A stretch of DNA of 64,000 bases from an uncultured Duncaniella sp. (GTDB taxonomy: Bacteria; Bacteroidota; Bacteroidia; Bacteroidales; Muribaculaceae): the NCBI GenBank assembly GCA_910578515.1, contig CAJTQR010000002.1, positions 186,001 to 250,000 of the forward strand. Reading direction: 5' to 3'. Below the pieces are notes generated by a model, which worked only from the letters and a program-made list of their open reading frames with translations, was not told the origin of the DNA and ran no database searches. Made by a program: the position numbers and the translations under genes. This document shows, one piece after another, positions 54,450-63,417 of this stretch (position 1 is its first letter; every line of letters starts with the position of its first letter).

Positions 54450-54572
54450 GCTGGAGTGCCTGCTGCATATTGGTGGTAAGTCAGCGAGTTCACGCACGCT
54501 CAACTTCATATCTATCCCCCGGAGGATGCTTCGGGATAAGGGTCGGTAGTGAGTTGATACGTGCATTTTTTT
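54440..54572 (+). ncRNA. ssrS: Candidate 6S RNA (SsrS)
   Basis: A region between zapA and rny with no ORF but strong structure: GCACG...TCAACT / AGTTGA...CGTGC (54494-54505 with 54552-54564) enclosing CCCGGAG / CTTCGGG with loop GATG, and TTTTTTT directly after. 6S RNA lies beside zapA in many bacteria, which is the main reason for the name. The zapA stop may overlap the 5' end. A simple terminator with an internal hairpin is the alternative; limits are approximate. Confidence 0.5.
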
Positions 54573-54607
54573 ATATATTTACTTAATCCTATTCCCTATC
54601 CCTTATT

Positions 54608-56152
54608 ATGGATATAATAATTTACCTCTGCATTGCTCTTGTGCTCAGCTCCGCGCTTACAGTCGGTGTTGTGCTTGTGGTGCAGCGTTCCACCGGCCGC
54701 TCACGCGCCAAGACTATCATTGAAGACGCCGAACGTGAGGCGGAAGTTATCATGAAAAATAAGCTCCTTGAAGCTCGCGAGCAGGAGCTCAAAATCAAAT
54801 CTGAAGCCGAGAAACAGGCTAACCAGCGCATGCAGCGCGTGCAGGCTGAGGAGTCAAAGATTAAGCAGCGTCAGTCTCAGCTCAATCAGCAGCAAAGTGA
54901 GAATGCCCGCGCACGCAACGAGAACGACCAGGTGCGTCAGAATCTGGAAGCTCAGATGGCTGTGGTAGAGCAGCGCAAGGAAGAGCTTGACCGTCTGCGC
55001 CGCACTGCACAGGACACTCTCGAGCATATCTCCGGTCTCTCAAGCGAGGAAGCTAAGGAAAAGCTGATTGAATCCCTCAAGGATGAGGCTAAGACCGCAG
55101 CAAGCGCATATATAAATGATATAATGGATGAGGCTAAGATGACTGCCAACAAGGAGGCTAAGCGCATTGTGGTGCAGTCAATCCAGCGTCTTGCCACTGA
55201 GACTGCCATAGAGAACTCTGTCACTGTGTTCCATATCGACAGCGATGAAATCAAGGGTCGCATCATTGGTCGCGAAGGTCGTAACATTCGTGCCCTCGAG
55301 GCTGCTACCGGTATCGAAATCATCGTCGATGATACCCCCGAGGCAATCGTGCTCTCTGGCTTTGACCCCGTCCGTCGCGAGATAGCCCGACTGGCTCTCC
55401 ATCAGCTCGTGGCCGATGGTCGTATCCATCCCGCCCGCATCGAGGAGGTTGTATCCAAGGTGCGTAAGCAGATTGAGGAAGAAATTGTTGAGACTGGTAA
55501 GCGCACCGCTATTGACCTGGGTATTCATGGTCTGCACCCCGATTTGATTCGTATGGTCGGCAAGATGAAATATCGTTCAAGCTACGGTCAGAACCTTCTC
55601 CAGCACTCGCGTGAGACAGCCAACCTCTGTGCCATAATGGCTTCGGAGCTTGGTCTCAACCCAAAGAAAGCGCGTCGCGCAGGTCTGCTTCACGATATAG
55701 GCAAGGTGCCCGATGAAGAGCCCGAATTGCCCCACGCACTCCTCGGTATGAAACTTGCCGAAAAGTACAAGGAGAAACCCGAAATCTGCAACGCTATTGG
55801 TGCTCACCACGATGAAATTGAGCAGACTTCTCTGCTTGCTCCCATCGTTCAGGTGTGCGACGCCATCTCAGGCGCTCGTCCCGGTGCGCGCCGCGAAATC
55901 GTCGAGGCTTACATCAAGCGTCTCAACGACCTTGAGCAGCTTGCACTCTCTTATCCTGGTGTTATCAAGACCTACGCCATCCAGGCCGGTCGTGAGCTTC
56001 GTGTGATTGTGGGAGCCGACAAGATTGACGACATGGAGACTGAAAAGCTCTCTACTGAAATAGCACGCCGCATCCAGGATGAGATGACTTATCCCGGACA
56101 GGTGAAGATTACCGTCATACGCGAGACCCGTTCCGTAAGCTTCGCTAAGTAA
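54608..56152 (+). CDS. rny: Ribonuclease Y
   Basis: 514-aa membrane-anchored endoribonuclease that starts mRNA decay. N-terminal TM helix ([20 protein letters not shown]), long coiled coil (residues 35-190), KH domain near 205-270 ([15 protein letters not shown]), HD domain with LLHDIGK near residue 360 and HHDE beyond. Length is standard. ricT and gldH follow in one run. Confidence 0.95.
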   Translation: MDIIIYLCIALVLSSALTVGVVLVVQRSTGRSRAKTIIEDAEREAEVIMKNKLLEAREQELKIKSEAEKQANQRMQRVQAEESKIKQRQSQLNQQQSENARARNENDQVRQNLEAQMAVVEQRKEELDRLRRTAQDTLEHISGLSSEEAKEKLIESLKDEAKTAASAYINDIMDEAKMTANKEAKRIVVQSIQRLATETAIENSVTVFHIDSDEIKGRIIGREGRNIRALEAATGIEIIVDDTPEAIVLSGFDPVRREIARLALHQLVADGRIHPARIEEVVSKVRKQIEEEIVETGKRTAIDLGIHGLHPDLIRMVGKMKYRSSYGQNLLQHSRETANLCAIMASELGLNPKKARRAGLLHDIGKVPDEEPELPHALLGMKLAEKYKEKPEICNAIGAHHDEIEQTSLLAPIVQVCDAISGARPGARREIVEAYIKRLNDLEQLALSYPGVIKTYAIQAGRELRVIVGADKIDDMETEKLSTEIARRIQDEMTYPGQVKITVIRETRSVSFAK

Positions 56153-56168
56153 GGAAAGGAGTCTCCGT

Positions 56169-57563
56169 ATGGAAGAAAAAGAAAGAAAATGCCCCCGCGG
56201 GAAGCTCCATTGCTTCAACTGGCTGGAGGATATTCCCGGCGGGCTGGCTGATTTTGATATTGTCGAGGTGCAGTTCAAGAACACCCGCAAGGGGTTCTTC
56301 CGCAACTCTGCCAACCTCCCTTTGGAAATAGGCGATATGGTGGCTGTGGAGGCTTCTCCCGGTCACGATATCGGTCGTGTGACCCTCGTGGGAAAGCTTG
56401 TGGCTCTCCAGATGCGACGCGCCAATGTAAAGTCCGACGCTGAGATTCGCCGTGTGTTCCGCAAGGCGAAACCTGCCGATTTGGAGAAATATGAGGAAGC
56501 CAAGGCTCGGGAGAATGACACCATGATACGTTCGCGCAAGATTGCCGAATCACTCCATCTCAACATGAAAATCGGCGATGTCGAGTATCAAGGTGATGGC
56601 AACAAGGCTATCTTCTATTACATTGCTGATGAACGTGTTGACTTCCGTCAGCTCATCAAGGTCCTTGCCGATACTTTCAAGGTCCGCATTGAGATGAAGC
56701 AGATTGGAGCGCGTCAGGAAGCGGGTCGCATTGGTGGTATAGGCTCATGTGGTCGTCCGTTGTGCTGCGCGAGCTGGATGACAAACTTTGTCTCCGTAGG
56801 CACAAGTGCCGCTCGCTATCAGGATATCTCGCTCAATCCGCAGAAACTTGCCGGTCAGTGCGCAAAGCTCAAATGCTGCCTGAACTTCGAGGTTGATACC
56901 TATGTGGAGAGCGCTCGTCACTTGCCGGGTAAGGAAGTGCGTCTGGAAACAGCCGACAACACTTATTACCACTTCAAGACCGATATATTCAAGAAGGAAA
57001 TAACTTATTCCACCGACAAGCAGATGGCTGCGAATCTTGTCACCATCGACGCTTCACGCGCGTTTGAGGTGATAGAGATGAACAAGAGGGGTGAAAAACC
57101 ACTCCAGCTTCAGCGCGATGGTGAGGAGAAGACTAACGCCAAGCCTCGTCCCATCGACCTTGCATCGCAGGATGAACTCACACGTTTCGACAAGGCTAAA
57201 AAGAAGAAACGCAAGAAAAATTCTGGCAACTCCAACAACTCCAACAAGCCGGAAGGAGGTCAGAAGCCTGATAATAATAAGGAACGTTCTGCCAAGGGCG
57301 AGAACCGTCAGGAACCCCAACGCGATGCTGCTCAAGGTCAGGGAAACCAGCCGCGCAGAAATGACCGTCGCCCCAAGGGGAATAATCAGGGCAAAGGTGC
57401 GGATGGCAATCCTTCTCGGCAGAATCCCCGCCAGGGGCATCCCTCTGGCTCTTCTCAGCCGCAGGGACAGGGTGCTCCCGCTCAGAAGCAACAGGCTCCT
57501 GAACAGCAGGCGAGACCCAACCGTGCGCCAAAGGCATTCCGTGACAATCAGGAAAACAATTGA
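56169..57563 (+). CDS. ricT: RicT/PSP1 family protein with disordered tail
   Basis: 464-aa protein. Residues 1-300 are a PSP1/RicT (YaaT) domain with cysteines in GSCGRPLCC (Cys194, 199, 200) and KLKCC (Cys236, 237), positions that bind iron-sulfur clusters in the B. subtilis Ric complex. From about 335 to the end the protein is low-complexity, rich in Lys, Asn, Gln, Pro and Gly (KKKRKKNSGNSNNSNKPEGG), probably disordered and perhaps RNA-binding. It lies 16 bp after rny; RicT regulates RNase Y in B. subtilis. Confidence 0.9.
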   Translation: MEEKERKCPRGKLHCFNWLEDIPGGLADFDIVEVQFKNTRKGFFRNSANLPLEIGDMVAVEASPGHDIGRVTLVGKLVALQMRRANVKSDAEIRRVFRKAKPADLEKYEEAKARENDTMIRSRKIAESLHLNMKIGDVEYQGDGNKAIFYYIADERVDFRQLIKVLADTFKVRIEMKQIGARQEAGRIGGIGSCGRPLCCASWMTNFVSVGTSAARYQDISLNPQKLAGQCAKLKCCLNFEVDTYVESARHLPGKEVRLETADNTYYHFKTDIFKKEITYSTDKQMAANLVTIDASRAFEVIEMNKRGEKPLQLQRDGEEKTNAKPRPIDLASQDELTRFDKAKKKKRKKNSGNSNNSNKPEGGQKPDNNKERSAKGENRQEPQRDAAQGQGNQPRRNDRRPKGNNQGKGADGNPSRQNPRQGHPSGSSQPQGQGAPAQKQQAPEQQARPNRAPKAFRDNQENN

Positions 57564-58033
57564 TGCGTTATTTACTACCTCTGATATTACTATTATCGTT
57601 GCTTCTCGGGGCCTGTGGTCCCGGGAAGCGTGATTATAGCCGGTGGGATAACCTTCCGGCTTCCGGATGGCTGTATGGCGACACGCTCAGGCTCCTTCCG
57701 GTCGATACCACTCTGGAGGACAACGACTCCATAGTGACAGGTGCGTTACGCCTGTCGTTGCGTCACGGCAGTGATTATCCATTTTCCAATCTGTGGCTTG
57801 AGGTGACATATCACGGCGACAGATATATGATGCGTGACACAATCAACGTCACTCTCGCCGACCTGTTCGGCCGATGGCTCGGCAGCGGTTTCGGCGCAAG
57901 CTACCAGAATTCGGTGCTGATTAATCCATCCACGGTGGTAAATGTCACTCGTCCCGTGGAAGTGCGCCATATCATGAGGGTGGACACACTGCGCGGCATC
58001 GACCAAATCGGCATCTCCGTCAGCTCCAAGTGA
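57563..58033 (+). CDS. gldH: GldH gliding-motility/T9SS-associated lipoprotein
   Basis: 156-aa lipoprotein (signal ends LLLGAC). The body (ALRLSLRHGSDYPFSNLWLE, MMRDTINVTLADLFGRWLGS) matches the GldH family, essential for gliding and linked to T9SS in Flavobacterium. Start ATG 57563 overlaps the ricT stop by 1 bp, so rny-ricT-gldH is one operon. Its role in a non-gliding gut species is unknown. Confidence 0.85.
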   Translation: MRYLLPLILLLSLLLGACGPGKRDYSRWDNLPASGWLYGDTLRLLPVDTTLEDNDSIVTGALRLSLRHGSDYPFSNLWLEVTYHGDRYMMRDTINVTLADLFGRWLGSGFGASYQNSVLINPSTVVNVTRPVEVRHIMRVDTLRGIDQIGISVSSK

Positions 58034-58139
58034 CCCGTCTGACCCATCTCTATTGCAGTTTTATTGTTTTTATTGCTTTTTCGGAGTATTTTTATGCTTC
58101 GGATTGACATTATCGCACTCTTTTGGAAAAATTGGGTCG

Positions 58140-58147
58140 TATCTTTG
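58140..58147 (+). promoter_or_regulatory. -7 box of the amidase gene
   Basis: TATCTTTG; leader about 100 nt with an ATATCG/CGATAT hairpin right after it. Confidence 0.5.
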
Positions 58148-58250
58148 CAATATCGTTTGACAGATTTCGATATTATCGGATGAATAGAGCAGGAGGATTC
58201 ATTCGATAGCATTGAATTAGGTTGACGCTTGAATTGTTTAACCCACTCTA

Positions 58251-58670
58251 ATGCTTATGAAAAGGAAAATACGTGAAATTATAGTTCATTGTACCGCTAC
58301 ACCGCAAGGTCGTGAAGTAAGTGTGGCTGATATTGACAGGTGGCACAGGCAACGGGGCTTCAGATGTATAGGCTATCATTATGTGGTGACTCTCGATGGT
58401 GAGATTCTGCAAGGTCGTCCCGAAGAGGAGGTCGGAGCGCATTGTAAGGGTCACAACCGCGCGAGTGTCGGAGTGGTGTATGTAGGTGGTATGAGTGCTG
58501 ACAATTCCCGTCCTATGGATACACGTACAGCTGCGCAACGGAAAGCGTTGCGGAGTATTATTGCTATCTTACGTCGCCGTTATCCCGGTGCTACGGTGCA
58601 TTCCCATTATGAATTTGCTGCCAAAGCCTGCCCATGCTTTGATGCTGCACGTGAATATGCGGATTTGTAA
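58251..58670 (+). CDS. N-acetylmuramoyl-L-alanine amidase (Amidase_2 type)
   Basis: 139-aa amidase of the T7-lysozyme/PGRP fold. IIVHCTATPQG gives the first zinc histidine, GFRCIGYHYVV the tyrosine/histidine region, and HSHYEFAAKACPCFD the second zinc histidine and cysteine of this type. No signal peptide, so either cytoplasmic or released by lysis; small Bacteroidota amidases of this kind also occur in prophage remnants, but no other phage gene is near. Monocistronic. Confidence 0.85.
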   Translation: MLMKRKIREIIVHCTATPQGREVSVADIDRWHRQRGFRCIGYHYVVTLDGEILQGRPEEEVGAHCKGHNRASVGVVYVGGMSADNSRPMDTRTAAQRKALRSIIAILRRRYPGATVHSHYEFAAKACPCFDAAREYADL

Positions 58671-58710
58671 TTATCCGGCGGTTATGGCATGATGTTATTT
58701 AAATATTCAT

Positions 58711-58718
58711 TATATTTG
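58711..58718 (+). promoter_or_regulatory. -7 box of the AKR-GH28-GH43 operon
   Basis: TATATTTG, 40 bp before the ATG at 58759; no clear -33 element. Confidence 0.5.
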
Positions 58719-58758
58719 CATTTGTATAGGGCACTGTCTGCCCTGAAAAACTAATATC

Positions 58759-59718
58759 ATGGATATGAAATACAGATTTTGCGGCCGGAGCGGTCTTCAG
58801 CTCCCGGTGATATCGCTCGGCATGTGGCATAATTTCGGCGGCGTGGACTCATACGAGAACGCACGGGATATAGCCTTCCATGCTTTCGAGAAAGGAGTGG
58901 TGCATTTTGACCTTGCTAACAATTACGGTCCGCCCCCTGGAAGTGCTGAGGAGAATTTCGGTAAGATGATGCGTGACGGACTCGCCACCCACCGTGATGA
59001 GATAATAGTATCCTCAAAAGCAGGGCACCTCATGTGGGATGGACCCTACGGCGATGGCAGTTCCCGCAAATACATCATGGCAAGCATAAATCAGAGTCTC
59101 AGGCGCACTGGTCTGGAGTATTTTGACATCTTCTATAGCCACCGTTACAACCCCGAGACACCGCTTGAGGAGACGGTGCAGGCACTCGTGGATATTGTGA
59201 AACAGGGGAAGGCTCTCTATATAGGGTTGTCAAAATATCCGGTTGACAAAGCGATGGAGGCATGCGCGATGATGAAGGCTCAGAACGTGCGTTGTCTCAT
59301 ATACCAGGACCGCTACAATATGCTTGTGCGTCGTCCGGAGGAGCAGCATGTCGATTTTCTGCGCGATGAGCAGCTGGGATTCATAGCTTTCTCTCCGCTT
59401 GCGCAAGGATTGCTGACCAATCGATATCTCAACGGCATTCCGGTCGATTCACGCGCTGCACGCCCCTCGGGGTTCCTTCACCGTGAGGATATCACCCCTG
59501 AGATGGTTGACAAGATAAGCCGTCTCAATCAGATAGCCCTCTCACGTGGTCAGTCGTTGGCGCAAATGGCTCTCTCATGGCTATTGGCGAAACCGGTGGT
59601 GACCTCTGTTATAGTTGGTGCAAGCTCTGTGCGTCAGCTCGACGATAGTCTTGAGGCTGTTGACGCGCCCGACTTCACCACTGACGAATTGTCGGCAATT
59701 GACAGTATAATCCTTTGA
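58759..59718 (+). CDS. Aldo/keto reductase (YghZ-like)
   Basis: 319-aa cytoplasmic NADPH-dependent reductase. FDLANNYGPPPGSAEENFG carries the catalytic Asp and Tyr, VSSKAG the Lys, and FYSHRYNPETPLEETV the His position of AKRs; VIVGASSVRQLDDSLEA is the coenzyme site. It resembles L-glyceraldehyde-3-phosphate reductases. Leads an operon with GH28 and GH43 genes, so it may reduce a sugar aldehyde from pectin breakdown. Confidence 0.88.
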   Translation: MDMKYRFCGRSGLQLPVISLGMWHNFGGVDSYENARDIAFHAFEKGVVHFDLANNYGPPPGSAEENFGKMMRDGLATHRDEIIVSSKAGHLMWDGPYGDGSSRKYIMASINQSLRRTGLEYFDIFYSHRYNPETPLEETVQALVDIVKQGKALYIGLSKYPVDKAMEACAMMKAQNVRCLIYQDRYNMLVRRPEEQHVDFLRDEQLGFIAFSPLAQGLLTNRYLNGIPVDSRAARPSGFLHREDITPEMVDKISRLNQIALSRGQSLAQMALSWLLAKPVVTSVIVGASSVRQLDDSLEAVDAPDFTTDELSAIDSIIL

Positions 59719-59723
59719 CCGTT

Positions 59724-61082
59724 ATGTTGAAATCATTGTTTATATCGACGTTCCTGCTCGCAGTGGGCGCAGTTGGCAACGCGGCGGTTTATAACATAGT
59801 GGATTACGGTGCGGTTTCCGATACCACTAAATTGAGCACATCAGCTCTGCAGAAAGCCATTGATAAATGTTCGGCCGATGGAGGAGGAACGGTGCTTGTG
59901 CCTACCGGCGATTATAAAATCGGTAGTATATTCCTGCGCAGCAATGTGGAGTTGCATCTGGAGAATGGCGCCACGCTTTACGGCAGCACTGATATAAAGG
60001 ATTATAAGCCTGTGAGCACCGATTATGTGTCGCTACGCACTGTCACTCCTACCATACAGCTCATTTATGCTGACAATGCCAGTAATCTCGCCATAACCGG
60101 ACGCGGTACCATCGACGGGCGCGGCAAGGCTTTTCCCAAGCTCTCGTGGAACGATGAGGGCATCACCCGTCCGCATTTGCTTAGACTGGTGAGGTGCGCG
60201 GATGTGGCGGTGAGCGGCGTGACTCTTAAGAATTCCGGATGCTGGATGCAGCACTATCTGGCATGCGACCGCTTGAAAATCAATGGTATCACTGTGTTTA
60301 ACCGTAACAATTTCAACAATGATGCCCTTGACCTCGACGGATGCCATGACGTCACCGTCTCTGATATGATAGCTGACTCTGACGACGATGCTATAACTCT
60401 CAAGAGTACCTCGCCGCGTCTGTGTGAGGATATAACCATCAGCAACTGTGTGGTGTCGAGCCATTGCAACGCCATAAAACTTGGCACCGAGACAAATGGA
60501 GGATTCCGAAATATCAACATCCGCGGAATAGTGGTGAAACCTTCAGCCGACCAGTCGAGCCAGTACTTCGGATATCCCGGAGGCATCGGTCACTCTGCGA
60601 TTTCTCTTGAGATAGTCGACGGGGGAACAATGCGCAATGTCAATATCGGTGATATCACCATCACTGGCACCGAGTCGCCCATATTTATCCGTCTTGCCAA
60701 CCGTGCGCGCCCTTACTCCAAGGAGCACCCTGTGAAGGGAATCGGAAGCATAAGCGGAGTGGTGCTGCATGACATACTGATTGATGGAGCCGGTCCCACC
60801 GGTTGCTCCATCACCGGCATGGAGGGGCACCCCGTGAGCGATATACTCCTGCACGACATCACTATACGTCAGGCAGGTGGACAGAAGGCTGTATCCGCCC
60901 CTGAGGATGAGAAGATAGCCGAGTACCCCGAGTCGACCATGTGGGGCATACTGCCGGCTACAGGTTTCTGGCTCAACCATACGCGCGACATAACTTTCCG
61001 GAATGTAAAGGTGTTCACCGATACCCCCGATGAGCGTCCGGCATTCCTCGCCACCGACTCTCCCGGACTGGTAAATGAGTGA
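59724..61082 (+). CDS. GH28 polygalacturonase-type glycoside hydrolase
   Basis: 452-aa secreted right-handed beta-helix enzyme. The signal peptide ends GNAAVYNIVDYG, and GH28 motifs follow: NNDALDLDGCHDV (NxD), DSDDDAITLKST (DD), and the GTETNGGFRNINIRG region. GH28 enzymes cleave polygalacturonan or the galacturonosyl bonds in rhamnogalacturonan. I start at ATG 59724 because it opens the signal peptide; the TTG at 59715 overlaps the previous stop. Confidence 0.88.
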   Translation: MLKSLFISTFLLAVGAVGNAAVYNIVDYGAVSDTTKLSTSALQKAIDKCSADGGGTVLVPTGDYKIGSIFLRSNVELHLENGATLYGSTDIKDYKPVSTDYVSLRTVTPTIQLIYADNASNLAITGRGTIDGRGKAFPKLSWNDEGITRPHLLRLVRCADVAVSGVTLKNSGCWMQHYLACDRLKINGITVFNRNNFNNDALDLDGCHDVTVSDMIADSDDDAITLKSTSPRLCEDITISNCVVSSHCNAIKLGTETNGGFRNINIRGIVVKPSADQSSQYFGYPGGIGHSAISLEIVDGGTMRNVNIGDITITGTESPIFIRLANRARPYSKEHPVKGIGSISGVVLHDILIDGAGPTGCSITGMEGHPVSDILLHDITIRQAGGQKAVSAPEDEKIAEYPESTMWGILPATGFWLNHTRDITFRNVKVFTDTPDERPAFLATDSPGLVNE

Positions 61083-61104
61083 TTTGAATGCTATTTATAG
61101 TTAG

Positions 61105-62088
61105 ATGGATATGTTTAAATTCCTTCGAGGTCTAATAATTGCTTCTGTTTTCATTTCCGCATTCTCAGGTCATGCCGGGGAAAAGGGATATTATTTGTTT
61201 AGCTATTTTACCGACGATACTACCTCGGGGCAGCAGGTACATTATGCCGTGAGTGATGACGGATTGCATTTCGAAGTGCTCAATCAAGGTCGTCCTGTAA
61301 TTGACAGCGATACTATAAGCATCAGCGGAGGTGTGCGCGACCCTCATATCCTCTCCGGGCATGACGGTTATTACCGGATGGTTCTTACAGACATGGACAT
61401 GAGCAAAGGAAAATGGAGCAACCGTGGGATAATAATGCTCCGTTCCAAGAATCTTGTGGACTGGGAGCATCACACTGTGCACTTCCCTGAGCGTTATGCC
61501 GGAAAGGCTCCCGCTGATGCCAACGCCGTTTGGGCACCACAGACCATCTATGACCCGACTGTGGGGAAATATATGGTTTATTTTTCGCTGCATTCCGACA
61601 AGCAGGGACCCTATCCGGTGGATAAGGTGTTCTATGCTTATGCCGACGATGATTTTTCTACCCTGGTTACCGACCCACTCCCCCTGTTTGATTACAACGG
61701 ACCAAGCATCGACACGGATATAGTCCAGGATAAGGATGGTGTGTATCATCTGTTTTTCAATACCTGGGGTGACGGTAAGACCATGCGGCGTCAATACGTT
61801 TTCACGGACTTGCATGCCCCTGAGTCATGGAAACTGCTTCCCGGACATAATCAGCCTAACGATAAGCGCTCGGAAGGTTCCACAGCATATCCTCTTTATG
61901 AAGGGGGTTGGATTCTTTGCTATGATTGTTTCCGCGATAAGGAGTTTCAGTTCTGTAAGAGTGATGACCTCATTAATTTTGAACTTGTCTATTCAACTGA
62001 CAGTGATGATAAATTCAATCCCAAACATGGAAGTGTGATATGGATTGATGAAGCTCAGTATAAATTCCTGAAATCAGCATATGAGTGA
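61105..62088 (+). CDS. GH43-like glycoside hydrolase
   Basis: 327-aa secreted five-bladed propeller enzyme. Signal peptide ends SGHAGEKG. Blade motifs GGVRDPHILSG (catalytic base Asp region), YDPTVGKYMVYFS, and GPSIDTDIVQDKDG follow GH43 layout. Family members remove arabinose, xylose or galactose side chains from pectin and xylans. It closes the AKR-GH28-GH43 operon, with a strong terminator just downstream. Confidence 0.75.
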   Translation: MDMFKFLRGLIIASVFISAFSGHAGEKGYYLFSYFTDDTTSGQQVHYAVSDDGLHFEVLNQGRPVIDSDTISISGGVRDPHILSGHDGYYRMVLTDMDMSKGKWSNRGIIMLRSKNLVDWEHHTVHFPERYAGKAPADANAVWAPQTIYDPTVGKYMVYFSLHSDKQGPYPVDKVFYAYADDDFSTLVTDPLPLFDYNGPSIDTDIVQDKDGVYHLFFNTWGDGKTMRRQYVFTDLHAPESWKLLPGHNQPNDKRSEGSTAYPLYEGGWILCYDCFRDKEFQFCKSDDLINFELVYSTDSDDKFNPKHGSVIWIDEAQYKFLKSAYE

Positions 62089-62126
62089 GTTAGATTAGCC
62101 TCTGTCTCCCCGTCAATGTTATACAA

Positions 62127-62183
62127 CGACAGACGGTACACCTTGAATATAGTCGTGGTGTACCGTCTGTCGGTATTTTTTTG
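62127..62183 (+). terminator. Very strong terminator after the GH43 gene
   Basis: 16-bp perfect stem CGACAGACGGTACACC (62127-62142) / its complement (62157-62172) and then TTTTTTTT within 12 nt. It lies between the GH43 gene and the convergent dapA. Confidence 0.88.
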
Positions 62184-62207
62184 AAAGTATGCTAAATGTA
62201 TTGTATT

Positions 62208-63095
62208 TCAGAGTTTCTCGCTTTCCAGGCCGCGGCGGGTAGTGTCGGTGGCGGGAATGAGAGGGAGGCGGAGCACTTCCTGATAGCGGGGAAACAGAAG
62301 GTGCAGCAGACACTTGATACCTGCCGGATTGCCATCCTTGAAAAGTAGCGAATAGAGCGCCGAGAATTTCTGATGAAGCAATGATGCTTCCTCTACAGTC
62401 TCCTCGTCAAGACTCTTGTGAATCATCTCCGTAAATTGTGCCGGATACGCGTTGCCGAGCACCGAGATTACACCATCGCCACCTATGCGTATCATTGAGT
62501 GGGCGAGGGAGTCGTCGCCTGAAAGCACCAGGAATCCTTTGGGGCGGCGGGTTATTACGTTCTGGGCTTGTTCCATATTGCCCGACGCTTCTTTGACACC
62601 GATGATTTTGCCGGGGAAATCCTGAGCGAGACGGATGATGGTCTCCACATTCATGTTTACGCCGGTGCGTCCGGGAATGTTATAGAGCACCACAGGTATG
62701 GGCGATGCTTCGGCTATGGCTGCGAAGTGGCGGTACATACCTTCCTGCACGGGCTTGTTATAATAGGGAACCACTGAGAGAATCGCATCGAACTCATTCA
62801 GACGTTCTGTGGTGCGCAGCTCCTCCACTACAGCGGTTGTGGAGTTACCTCCGATTCCCAGCACTATGGGGCATCTTCCTGCCACATGGTCAAGGATATG
62901 CAGCGCCAGCTGTTTCTTCTCGTCGTGTGTGAGGGTGGGGGTCTCAGCTGTGGTGCCGAGCGCTACTATATAATCTGTATTGCCATCAATGAGGTAGTCA
63001 AGATGAAAATCGAGTGTGTCATAGTCAATCGACCCATCCTGAAGAAATGGGGTGGTCAGTGCTACCCCCATGCCGCGTAGTTTCTGTGGTGACAT
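62208..63095 (-). CDS. dapA: 4-hydroxy-tetrahydrodipicolinate synthase
   Basis: 295-aa TIM-barrel enzyme that condenses pyruvate and aspartate semialdehyde, the first step of lysine and diaminopimelate synthesis. Schiff-base lysine (about Lys168) is in IIGVKEASGN; VLYNIPGRTGVN carries the catalytic tyrosine; GTTAETPTLT is the substrate loop. Has its own promoter. Confidence 0.95.
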   Translation of the reverse strand: MSPQKLRGMGVALTTPFLQDGSIDYDTLDFHLDYLIDGNTDYIVALGTTAETPTLTHDEKKQLALHILDHVAGRCPIVLGIGGNSTTAVVEELRTTERLNEFDAILSVVPYYNKPVQEGMYRHFAAIAEASPIPVVLYNIPGRTGVNMNVETIIRLAQDFPGKIIGVKEASGNMEQAQNVITRRPKGFLVLSGDDSLAHSMIRIGGDGVISVLGNAYPAQFTEMIHKSLDEETVEEASLLHQKFSALYSLLFKDGNPAGIKCLLHLLFPRYQEVLRLPLIPATDTTRRGLESEKL

Positions 63096-63235
63096 ATAGA
63101 ACCTGGATATTATTCAATGCTTTTTTACCGGATTAACTGATTGAAATAGTAAGTTTAAATCAGCTCAGTATATTAAATTATTATCGAAATAGAGCAAAAT
63201 GCTACAGATTTCAACTATTGAGAGCGGTTTCGGTG

Positions 63236-63267
63236 CAAAATTAAGAATAATTCCGATTTTTTGCAAA
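63236..63267 (-). promoter_or_regulatory. Consensus promoter of dapA
   Basis: On the minus strand: TTTG (63264-63267), 20-bp spacer, TAATTTTG (63236-63243). Leader about 135 nt. Confidence 0.72.
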
Positions 63268-63317
63268 AAATATTTGCTCCCATCTGTAATTATAACAATA
63301 CAAACCGATAAAATGAT

Positions 63318-63356
63318 AATTGCCATGACTGCAAATTAGATGCAATCATGGCAATT
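63318..63356. repeat. Inverted repeat between dapA and the OMP gene
   Basis: 11-bp arms AATTGCCATGA (63318-63328) and TCATGGCAATT (63346-63356) with inner TGCA/TGCA pairing. No T-run beside it, so an operator or mRNA-stabilising hairpin is as likely as a terminator. Confidence 0.55.
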
Positions 63357-63417
63357 GTGACTTAAGCTTTTACCATTGGGGAGTTTGGATACCCCGATTG
63401 TTGTATAGACGGAGGGC

